From: Candidatus Bathyarchaeota archaeon JdFR-04
GTDB taxonomy: Archaea; Thermoproteota; Bathyarchaeia; Bathyarchaeales; UBA233
DNA: 5,465 nucleotides
Assembly: GCA_002010925.1 (NCBI GenBank)
Contig: MTLR01000049.1
Coordinates: 1 to 5,465, forward strand
Direction: 5' to 3'
Under the pieces are notes generated by a model. The model had not been told where the DNA came from. It did not search any database and saw only the letters and a program-made list of their open reading frames with translations. How positions within the stretch are numbered: the stretch's first letter is position 1; every line of letters starts with the position of its first letter. Both the position numbers and the translations under genes were made by a program. This document shows, piece by piece, positions 1 to 4,828 of the stretch.

Positions 1-1215
1 ATGCTCTTAGGAGCCTTAATTGACTTGGGTGCGGAGGCTGAGAAAGTTGTTGACGCTATGGAGTCTATAAAGGGTTACATTGAAGGTTGTGATCGTTTGG
101 AGGTAACCGTTCATGACGTTACAAGAAGGAAGGTTCAAGCGAAAAAAGTAGAGGTAAGGGTGGAAGAAAAGATTGAACGGAGAGCGGGAACTGAGCTTAA
201 AAACGCTCTTTTAAGTTGCTTAGAACACCTTAAATTTTCGCGGGAAGCCCATAGATTTGCGGTTTCCTCTTTAGAAGCATTAATCAAGGCAGAATCTAAA
301 ATTCATGGAGAAACTCTTGAAAGAGTACATTTGCATGAAACAGGTTCTGCGGATACATTAGCAGACATAATCGGCGTCACTACAGCTCTTGAAGACCTAA
401 AACTCTTCAAAAATACCAAAATTTATTCAACACCAGTTGCTGTCGGCGGAGGCTTATTCAAATTTTCACACGGGCTTGCTTCAAGTCCGGCTCCTGCCAC
501 TTTGGAGATATTGCGAACGCGGAATTTTGCTTTTGTTGGCGGCCCGATTGATGCGGAACTTACAACGCCGACTGGGGCGGCTTTGCTGGTCAATTTAGCG
601 GATGAGGTAGTGCGGTATTATCCTCTTATGAAGCCTACAGTTGTGGGATATGGAGCTGGAGCCGGAGATTTTGAGGAGGTTCCGAATGTTGTTAGGGTTA
701 CTCTAGGCGAGACATATGATTCAACTTTCTTTATGGATGAGGTTTGTGTTCTTGAAACGAACCTCGATGACGTGTCAGGGGAGGTTATCGGATATACCGT
801 TAACAAAATGTTAAAGGAGGGGGCTAGAGACGTTTGTGTTATACCAATGTTCACGAAAAAGAACCGTCCTGGCCATATCTTGAAGGTTATAGCTGACAAA
901 GAGGATGTGGAACGCTTAGCTAAATTGCTGATGGAAGAAACGGGGACTCTGGGCGTTAGAATCGTCCCATATAGCCGATTCGTTTTAGATAGGCAAATAG
1001 TCCTCGTTGAAGTGAAAACTGGGGGAATATGTGGGAAAGCCGCTGTAAAGGTTGCACGGGATCGAAAAGGTAGAATACTGCAGATAAAACCTGAATATGA
1101 GGATGCAAAGTGTATTGCGGATAAGGCAAATAAGCCGTTAAGAGAAATTTTAAGCTTGATAAAAAGTAGAGCGGTTGAAATTCTGTTGGAGGGTGAAGTC
1201 AATGAAAAGCGATGA
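1..1215 (+). CDS. larC: Nickel-pincer cofactor biosynthesis protein LarC (nickel insertase), 5'-partial
   Basis: LarC inserts nickel into the dithiolated pyridinium mononucleotide in a CTP-dependent step, the last of nickel-pincer cofactor synthesis (family knowledge). Visible family blocks, numbered from the first base, are VHLHETGSADTLADIIG at 109-125, the SHG and PAPAT stretch at 156-167, ELTTPTGAALL at 186-196, the GYGAGAGDFE turn at 216-225, and the C-terminal LarC2 part from LETNLDDVSGEVIGY (251-265) through TKKNRPGHILK (285-295) to EETGTLGVR (312-320). The first ATG matches the internal Met of the usual N-terminal FSGISGDM-LGALLDLG motif, so roughly 15-20 residues, including the true start, lie left of the window. 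LarC1 and LarC2 parts are in one uninterrupted frame, unlike Lactobacillus plantarum, where a frameshift joins them. The 3' end overlaps larE by 14 nt, implying translational coupling. Identification is secure. Confidence 0.95.
   Translation: MLLGALIDLGAEAEKVVDAMESIKGYIEGCDRLEVTVHDVTRRKVQAKKVEVRVEEKIERRAGTELKNALLSCLEHLKFSREAHRFAVSSLEALIKAESKIHGETLERVHLHETGSADTLADIIGVTTALEDLKLFKNTKIYSTPVAVGGGLFKFSHGLASSPAPATLEILRTRNFAFVGGPIDAELTTPTGAALLVNLADEVVRYYPLMKPTVVGYGAGAGDFEEVPNVVRVTLGETYDSTFFMDEVCVLETNLDDVSGEVIGYTVNKMLKEGARDVCVIPMFTKKNRPGHILKVIADKEDVERLAKLLMEETGTLGVRIVPYSRFVLDRQIVLVEVKTGGICGKAAVKVARDRKGRILQIKPEYEDAKCIADKANKPLREILSLIKSRAVEILLEGEVNEKR
1188..1196 (+). promoter_or_regulatory. Ribosome binding site of larE
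   Basis: GGAGGGTGA lies inside the end of larC, five bases before the ATG at 1202. It decides the larE start: the in-frame ATG at 1175 has no comparable site and would add nine residues (MKFCWRVKS) not expected at a LarE N-terminus. Confidence 0.8.
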
Positions 1216-2053
1216 GGAATTTTTAAAGAAGAAAATGGAAGAGGTTATCTCTAAGCTGAGAGAGAAAGGCAGTGTTTTAGTTGCTCTTTCAGGGGGAGTT
1301 GACAGTTCTTTGGTGACTAAGCTTGCTAAAATAGCGTTAGGCGATAAGGTTTTGGCAGTGACCGCTGATTCTATGACTTTACCTTTAGGGGAGCTTGAAG
1401 AGGCTAAGAAAATAGCGAGAGAAATAGGGGTTAAACATTTAATAATAAAAGTAAATGAGTTATCTAATCCGAATTTCGCGAAAAATCCGCCGGAGCGATG
1501 CTATTACTGCAAAAAAGAGCTTATTTCCGAGTTAAAGAGGATAGCTAAAAAACATAAGCTGGCGGTTATAGTTGATGGAACAAATGCGGACGATTTGAAA
1601 GGACATAGGCCCGGAGTTTTAGCTTTGACCGAAGAAGGCGTGTTCAGTCCACTTGCGGACGCGGGCTTAACAAAATGGGACGTTCGGAAACTTGCGAAAA
1701 TGTTAGGGCTTTCAACCGCCGAAAAACCTTCTATGGCGTGCCTCTCATCCAGATTTCCATATTGGCAGAAAATAACAGAGCAAAGGTTGCGCAGAGTGGC
1801 GGAAGCAGAAAAGTTTGTAAGACGGTTAACGGGAGCAAAAGAACTACGGGTACGCGATCACGGAGACCTTGCGCGAATAGAGGTCGGTAAGAATGAACGG
1901 AGATTACTTTATAACGAGCAATTAATGGATACAATTGCTGAAAAACTGAAAACTCTTGGTTTCAAGTATGTAACAATGGATCTTCAAGGATATCGAAGCG
2001 GTAGCATGGACGAAGTACTAGAAAGAAAAATAATCCCAAGCACAAGCCTTTAG
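1202..2053 (+). CDS. larE: ATP-dependent sulfur-transfer enzyme LarE of nickel-pincer cofactor synthesis
   Basis: LarE adenylates the carboxylates of the pyridinium intermediate made by LarB and converts them to thiocarboxylates; the product then receives nickel from LarC (family knowledge). The 283-residue protein is of normal family length. It shows the PP-loop ATP-pyrophosphatase motif SGGVDSS at 30-36, NPPERCYYCKKEL at 95-107, the VDGTNADD block at 124-131, EKPSMACLSSRFPY at 174-187 and GYRSGSMDE at 263-271. Cys180 in the ACLSSR motif matches the sacrificial cysteine (Cys176) of the L. plantarum enzyme. Cys100 and Cys103 form an extra CxxC, so this is the three-cysteine type, for which a [4Fe-4S]-dependent, non-sacrificial mechanism has been described. 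The residue after SRFPY is Trp188, where I would expect Gly. Start chosen at 1202 because of the strong upstream ribosome site. It overlaps larC by 14 nt. Confidence 0.94.
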   Translation: MKSDEEFLKKKMEEVISKLREKGSVLVALSGGVDSSLVTKLAKIALGDKVLAVTADSMTLPLGELEEAKKIAREIGVKHLIIKVNELSNPNFAKNPPERCYYCKKELISELKRIAKKHKLAVIVDGTNADDLKGHRPGVLALTEEGVFSPLADAGLTKWDVRKLAKMLGLSTAEKPSMACLSSRFPYWQKITEQRLRRVAEAEKFVRRLTGAKELRVRDHGDLARIEVGKNERRLLYNEQLMDTIAEKLKTLGFKYVTMDLQGYRSGSMDEVLERKIIPSTSL

Positions 2054-2077
2054 ATGGGAAGTAGCTTGGCTGTCTGT

Positions 2078-2131
2078 GCAAATCTTAACAAATGATTTCT
2101 TAAGATTACGATGGCTGATTTGCTGGTTTTT
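2078..2131 (+). terminator. Candidate larCE transcript end with two mutually exclusive hairpins
   Basis: Two perfect inverted repeats share bases. AATCTTAA (2081-2088) can pair with TTAAGATT (2100-2107) around an 11-nt loop. GCAAATC (2078-2084) can pair with GATTTGC (2117-2123), which is followed by TGG and a run of five or more T (2126-2131). The second stem plus T run resembles a terminator 25 nt past the larE stop. Archaeal termination depends mainly on T tracts, so the stems may serve RNA stability instead. Confidence 0.4.
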
Positions 2132-2142
2132 GATAGACATAC

Positions 2143-2225
2143 TGTGAAAACTTTCACTTCTATGGATGGTATATTATGGGTATATAAAGTTTCACTAGCG
2201 AGTGAGATTTGAATAAGTAGTGAAA
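2143..2225. repeat. Cluster of AGTGAAA / TTTCACT heptamers in both orientations
   Basis: Exact copies of the heptamer lie at 2152-2158 (TTTCACT), 2190-2196 (TTTCACT) and 2219-2225 (AGTGAAA). Near copies lie at 2143-2149 (TGTGAAA) and 2201-2207 (AGTGAGA). They form two palindromic pairs, GTGAAA-AC-TTTCAC centred at about 2150 and TTTCACT-AGCG-AGTGAGA centred at about 2198, the second directly after the TATA-like box. The arrangement resembles paired operator half-sites for a dimeric regulator (inference). Confidence 0.55.
2181..2189 (+). promoter_or_regulatory. TATA-like box in the larE to zinc-ribbon gap
   Basis: TATATAAAG fits an archaeal TATA box; on the + strand it would place a transcription start near 2210-2215. 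No + strand gene of ordinary size follows, so it would drive a short RNA, or it is a chance AT-rich match. The core TATATA is symmetric, so orientation is not certain. Confidence 0.35.
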
Positions 2226-2260
2226 AATCTCTGGCTCTTGTATTTTTATTATGATTGAAT
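2204..2260 (+). terminator. Candidate hairpin followed by T-rich tract
   Basis: GAGATTT (2204-2210) and AAATCTC (2225-2231) form a perfect 7-bp stem with a 14-nt loop, followed within about 10 bases by T-rich sequence (2239-2250) and a second T run at 2263-2270. It could end larCE readthrough or a short RNA begun at the TATA-like box. Its left arm overlaps the second heptamer palindrome, so the two folds exclude each other in RNA. Confidence 0.3.
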
Positions 2261-2280
2261 TCATTTTTTAATCGTTATTT

Positions 2281-2313
2281 AAAACGGTAAATGATTAATA
2301 AAGAGAAATTTAT
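2281..2313 (-). terminator. Candidate T-rich terminator of the zinc-ribbon gene
   Basis: Read on the - strand, the 20-55 bases after the stop codon are pyrimidine- and T-rich (TTTCTCTTTATT, then TTTT near 2281-2284) with no clear hairpin. This suits archaeal termination at T tracts, but the whole gap is AT-rich. Confidence 0.3.
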
Positions 2314-2333
2314 CTTACCTCAACTTTTTCCTT

Positions 2334-2567
2334 TCACAGTTCTTCTGCTTCTATATCCTCTAGGTCTATTTCGGCTTCCCAAAGTTCGGCACAATCCGAA
2401 CACAGCCCCAAGTTACCGCATTCTTGGCAGAGAGGAGCTCCGCACATGTCACAGTATATAACGTTGTCTTTAGGGATTTTTTCACCGCATGTTGAACACT
2501 TAACGAGGTTTTCTTCTTCAAGGACATTGTAACACCAAAACATTCCGAAGACATCCTCTTCGTTCAT
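2334..2567 (-). CDS. Small eight-cysteine zinc-ribbon protein of unknown function
   Basis: The 77-residue product has four CxxC knuckles, at Cys24/27 (CSTCGEK), Cys39/42 (CDMCGAPLC), Cys47/50 (CQECG) and Cys56/59 (CSDC), enough for two zinc sites either in series or cross-braced. A ninth Cys is at 12. The C-terminal tail is strongly acidic (ELWEAEIDLEDIEAEEL). There is no signal peptide or membrane segment, so it is probably cytosolic. I do not recognise a named family; such proteins in archaea often act in protein-protein or nucleic-acid contacts, but nothing here fixes a role. The ATG at 2567 is chosen because GTGAGG lies nine bases upstream; the in-frame GTG at 2582 is itself part of that ribosome site. 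It has its own promoter and is transcribed alone, towards larE. Confidence 0.82.
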   Translation of the reverse strand: MNEEDVFGMFWCYNVLEEENLVKCSTCGEKIPKDNVIYCDMCGAPLCQECGNLGLCSDCAELWEAEIDLEDIEAEEL

Positions 2568-2576
2568 AAAAACCCG

Positions 2577-2582
2577 CCTCAC
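2577..2582 (-). promoter_or_regulatory. Ribosome binding site of the zinc-ribbon gene
   Basis: On the - strand, GTGAGG lies nine bases before the ATG at 2567. It marks that ATG as the start and argues against the GTG at 2582, which it contains. Confidence 0.65.
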
Positions 2583-2605
2583 AGTTTACGTTTTATGAAG
2601 ATTTT

Positions 2606-2614
2606 CTTATAAAG
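2606..2614 (-). promoter_or_regulatory. Archaeal TATA box of the zinc-ribbon gene
   Basis: CTTTATAAG on the - strand is close to the archaeal TATA consensus. A start about 25 bases downstream falls near 2585, leaving a leader of about 18 nt that just includes the ribosome site. The fit of box, predicted start and ribosome site makes this the best promoter in the window. Confidence 0.65.
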
Positions 2615-2690
2615 TTGTTGTGGTGAAGTTAAGTTCAGCTTCTCAACATAAAAGCACGGTCTTAATACATCTCGAAAGACGCCCTAATAG

Positions 2691-2951
2691 CATGTCTCAT
2701 CCTCAGATACCAACCTCAGGGTTCTATGCTACAGACTCCTATACGGTGTAACCATCCCAGCAACAGACACCTACGGCTACCTCGAAGATATCGACAAAAT
2801 CAAAATCTATAATGCAAGCTGCAAACAAGGGACAGTAGTTCTCAGAACAACCATTACAATACAACCGCATCATCAACCTTGTCTTCAGATGAACCGCGAA
2901 TTTCAATTGCGTAGATATTCCATCTACATTTTACGTTCTGTTGGAACTTAA
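2691..2951 (+). pseudogene. Possible decayed gene fragment, no start codon at its front
   Basis: The + strand frame is open for 86 codons from the TAG at 2688 to the TAA at 2949, but has no usable start in its first 65 codons. The part from about 2715 to 2865 reads like protein: VLCYRLLYGVTIPATDTYGY, then LEDIDKIKIYNASCKQGTVV, then LRTTITIQ. The alternating polar and hydrophobic pattern suggests beta strands. C-ending codons (atc, gac, ctc, acc) are favoured here, unlike the A/T-ending neighbours. The last 25 codons look unlike a natural protein. I recognise no family. A 33-codon protein-like frame also exists on the - strand at 2857-2955, so coding origin and strand are both uncertain. This is inference only. 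Confidence 0.3.
2911..2927. repeat. Short inverted repeat next to the 2931-2966 hairpin
   Basis: GTAGAT (2911-2916) and ATCTAC (2922-2927) pair perfectly around a 5-nt loop. Three bases separate it from the larger hairpin, so the two could stack as a tandem structure. Confidence 0.45.
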
Positions 2952-2966
2952 GAGTTCAGAATGTAA
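2931..2966. repeat. Strong imperfect hairpin downstream of the ABC ATPase gene
   Basis: TTACGTTCTG (2931-2940) pairs with CAGAATGTAA (2957-2966) over all ten positions, with one G-U wobble when read as + strand RNA. After a 4-nt bulge (TTGG), AACT (2945-2948) pairs with AGTT (2953-2956) around the loop TAAG. It sits 48 bases beyond the ATPase stop on the - strand. No T tract follows on that strand, so it is not a classical terminator. It may be a 3'-end stabiliser, a structured RNA element or the mark of an old insertion. Confidence 0.55.
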
Positions 2967-3014
2967 CATCTATTGAAGTTTCGTTGACCTCTTCTTTATT
3001 AAGTGTTTATAGTT

Positions 3015-3779
3015 TTATCCAGAAAAGATAGGGATAATATGTGGTTTATTGGAGTTCCAGCTAATAATTGTATTTACTCCATAAACAGCCTTTATGTTTT
3101 CTTTTGTGATTACAGCCTCAGGAGTTCCAAAATCGTATATTTTACCTTGTCTTAAAAAGAAAATTCTGTCGGAGAATTGGGAAGCAAGGTTCAGATCGTG
3201 TATTGCCATTATCGCTGATATTTTCTTCTTTTTTGCTATATTTCTTATGAGACTTAAAACCTCCAGTTGATGTTTTATGTCAAGGTTGCTTGTTGGTTCG
3301 TCCAGAAGAAGTAATTTAGGTTCTTGGGCTAGAGCTCTAGCGATTAGGATTTTTTGTTTTTCACCGTCGCTGAGTTCATTAAAATTTCTTAGAATTAAAT
3401 TATCTAAGCCCAGTAAAGAGAGGACGTTTGAAACTATTTCTAAGTCTTTTGAACTTGGGCTCCAACCTAAATACGGTTTTCTTCCGAGAAGCACGACGTC
3501 AAAAACTGTGGTTGGAAAAGAATACATGGTGCTTTGTGGAACATAACCCATAAGCTGTGCAATTTCATTCAGTTTTAGTTTTTTTAAGTCTACACCATCT
3601 AAAAGAATGTTTCCCTTTGGTTTTAGTATTCTATTTATACATTTGAGAAGCGTAGTTTTACCAGAGCCATTTGGACCGACTATGCTTACTATCTCTCCCT
3701 CTTCTACGCACATAGTGATACTCTCTAAAACAGGTCTCTTTCCATAGCTGAAGCTGACATCCTTTAGTTCAAGCTTCAT
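3015..3779 (-). CDS. FecE/BtuD-type ABC transporter ATP-binding protein
   Basis: This is the ATPase that powers import of an iron-siderophore, haem, corrinoid or similar chelate at the inner face of the membrane (family knowledge); the ligand cannot be told from sequence. The 254-residue protein is of normal length and has every ABC element: Walker A GPNGSGKT at 35-42, Q-loop Gln82 in YVPQST, signature LSDGEKQ at 136-142, Walker B LLLLDE at 156-161, D-loop SNLD at 164-167 and switch His194 in AIHDLN. The signature reads LSDGE instead of LSGGQ, a variant I believe is common in this subfamily. GRKPYLGWSP at 99-108 is typical of FecE-like ATPases. The ATG at 3779 lies one base after the hydrolase stop, with AAAGGAGA inside the end of that gene as ribosome site. 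The operon continues leftward from the permease, the natural partner. Confidence 0.93.
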   Translation of the reverse strand: MKLELKDVSFSYGKRPVLESITMCVEEGEIVSIVGPNGSGKTTLLKCINRILKPKGNILLDGVDLKKLKLNEIAQLMGYVPQSTMYSFPTTVFDVVLLGRKPYLGWSPSSKDLEIVSNVLSLLGLDNLILRNFNELSDGEKQKILIARALAQEPKLLLLDEPTSNLDIKHQLEVLSLIRNIAKKKKISAIMAIHDLNLASQFSDRIFFLRQGKIYDFGTPEAVITKENIKAVYGVNTIISWNSNKPHIIPIFSG

Positions 3780-3780
3780 T

Positions 3781-4770
3781 TCATTCCAGTCTCCTTTTCA
3801 AGTAGCTAATGAGAGTATTGAAGTATTCCTGTTTGTATGGACGGCGAAAACTTTCCAAGGACATCCTTTCTCGAAGCCGAGTGTCTCTGTCATCTGCAAC
3901 TTCTTGGAAGCTGTGATCCGAATTAGGGATTATCACCAGCTCAACATCATTATTACCGTTTCTCCTCAATTCTTTTTCTATCATGTAAACGTCTTCAACT
4001 GGAACGTTGAGATCACATTCCCCGTGAAGTAGGAGAACTGGTTTCTGAATATATTTAAACTGTTTTGATGGTGCATATTCCGGTTTGTAGATCAAAGGGT
4101 CTAACGGGATTTTCCATGATTTGCCCTTGTAAGTAATCTCATATCTCGTCTTGCCTTTCTTTGCGGCTTCCTCTATTGATGGAAGATGAATACCTATTAC
4201 GAGGCCCCAAAGGTCGTTATTTTCTACCCATAAAAGATTCTCAAGACTCCTCTCAGCATATTCTTTGACCCTAGTATAATTGAAGGCCATCATGTCACTG
4301 TAATCTCGATACAATCCTCCTTGTAGAACGTAAAGTTTAGGCCTGTTATCATCTTTTGCCAAGAGGCATGCAGTATAGACACCTGCGCTCTGCGCGAGCA
4401 CAGCAATTCTTTCTGGATCAACGATGTCGTCTTGTGAACAAAGCGTATCTAACGCTGCTTTGGTGTCCCGAACCATTGAGAAAATATCTTCTCTTTGGGC
4501 TGAGCCCTCGCTTTCTCCTATCCCACGTCTATCCCAAGCAAATGTTGCAAAGCCAGCAACGCAGAGATTTTTAGAAATCTCCAGAAAGAAATTCTTTTTA
4601 TAGAGTTTTCTTCCATCAGGATGCTTAATCATGTTGCCGTTTCTGTCCTGCTCTAGGGAACCATGAACCAGAAGGATTCCTGGGATTTTGCCTTCTCTGT
4701 GTTTAGGATATCTTAAAACTCCAACTAATTTTAATCCATCGCTTTTGAATGAGATTACCCTTTCGTTCAT
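3781..4770 (-). CDS. Alpha/beta hydrolase encoded within the ABC importer operon
   Basis: A 329-residue cytosolic serine hydrolase, likely an esterase, thioesterase or peptidase-like enzyme. The fold's landmarks are all present: the oxyanion-hole LLVHGS at 33-38, WDRRGIGES at 79-87, the nucleophile elbow LAQSAGVYTA at 125-134 with Ser128, the acid in LLHGECDLNVP at 247-257 (Asp253) and the catalytic His286 in NSDHSF. The elbow has Ala126 where Gly is usual. An insertion at about 150-235, rich in aromatic and charged residues, is probably the cap over the active site. There is no signal peptide. The ATG at 4770 is chosen because GGAG lies ten bases upstream and DGLKLVGVLRYP then sits where the first strands should be; the in-frame TTG at 4818 lacks a ribosome site. 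It follows the permease by 58 bases and precedes the ATPase by one. By position it may cleave the imported chelate, as siderophore esterases do (inference). Confidence 0.85.
   Translation of the reverse strand: MNERVISFKSDGLKLVGVLRYPKHREGKIPGILLVHGSLEQDRNGNMIKHPDGRKLYKKNFFLEISKNLCVAGFATFAWDRRGIGESEGSAQREDIFSMVRDTKAALDTLCSQDDIVDPERIAVLAQSAGVYTACLLAKDDNRPKLYVLQGGLYRDYSDMMAFNYTRVKEYAERSLENLLWVENNDLWGLVIGIHLPSIEEAAKKGKTRYEITYKGKSWKIPLDPLIYKPEYAPSKQFKYIQKPVLLLHGECDLNVPVEDVYMIEKELRRNGNNDVELVIIPNSDHSFQEVADDRDTRLRERMSLESFRRPYKQEYFNTLISYLKRRLE
3790..3797 (-). promoter_or_regulatory. Ribosome binding site of the ABC ATPase gene
   Basis: AAAGGAGA on the - strand lies within the last codons of the hydrolase gene, ten bases before the ATG at 3779. 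The spacing is slightly long, and ribosomes finishing the hydrolase at 3781 could simply restart at the adjacent ATG. Confidence 0.6.
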
Positions 4771-4811
4771 ATTATGTCTTCTCCGCGTGCACTCCTCAAT
4801 CAATTTTGACG

Positions 4812-4825
4812 ACAACAATTGTTGT
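4812..4825. repeat. Perfect 14-bp palindrome between permease and hydrolase genes
   Basis: ACAACAATTGTTGT is fully self-complementary with no loop and lies four bases past the permease stop, in the 58-base gap before the hydrolase. Loopless symmetry suits a dimeric DNA-binding protein better than an RNA hairpin. I see no TATA box in the gap, so an internal promoter is not supported. Confidence 0.45.
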
Positions 4826-4828
4826 TCT

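Larger units (their letters stand above)
2054..2333. other. 280-bp intergenic region between larE and the zinc-ribbon gene
   Basis: I see no convincing gene here. Both flanking genes end in this gap (convergent), so it should hold two transcript ends. It contains overlapping inverted repeats right after larE, a heptamer cluster around a TATA-like box, a further 7-bp stem followed by T-rich sequence, and T-rich stretches on either strand. These are listed separately. Confidence 0.7.
2583..3014. other. Roughly 430-bp region without an intact gene
   Basis: It lies between the start of the zinc-ribbon gene and the end of the ABC ATPase gene. Beyond the zinc-ribbon promoter at its left edge it holds a possible gene remnant on the + strand and two adjacent inverted repeats, listed separately. 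TAGCAT (2688-2693) and ATGCTA (2726-2731) form another short inverted repeat, too weak to call. I see no tRNA, and nothing convincing at 2620-2690 or 2970-3014. Confidence 0.6.

Noticed and set aside
1..3. The ATG at the first base as the true larC start
   Set aside because: It matches the internal Met of the conserved N-terminal SGDM-LGAL motif, so the gene must begin upstream of the window.
1175..1201. Longer larE start at the ATG at 1175
   Set aside because: It would add nine residues without a ribosome site, while the ATG at 1202 has GGAGGGTGA at ideal spacing.
618..1202. 194-codon open frame on the - strand inside larC
   Set aside because: It is the antisense shadow of a clearly conserved LarC frame and has no family-like motifs.
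2143..2225. CRISPR array or replication-origin iterons for the heptamer cluster
   Set aside because: The units are only 7 bp, change orientation and have irregular spacing; no replication initiator gene or origin-box motif is near.
2220..2258. 12-residue hydrophobic micro-ORF starting with GTG after the TATA-like box
   Set aside because: Too short to judge, no ribosome site and AT-rich sequence gives such frames easily.
2568..2582. GTG at 2582 as start of the zinc-ribbon protein
   Set aside because: This GTG is part of the GTGAGG ribosome site for the ATG at 2567.
2680..2760. tRNA or box C/D RNA suggested by short inverted repeats and CTGA-like boxes
   Set aside because: There is no T-arm GTTCRAAT motif, no acceptor stem and no proper C box in the right order.
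4771..4818. TTG at 4818 as start of the hydrolase
   Set aside because: No ribosome site and a poor N-terminal extension; the ATG at 4770 has GGAG upstream and begins the fold.
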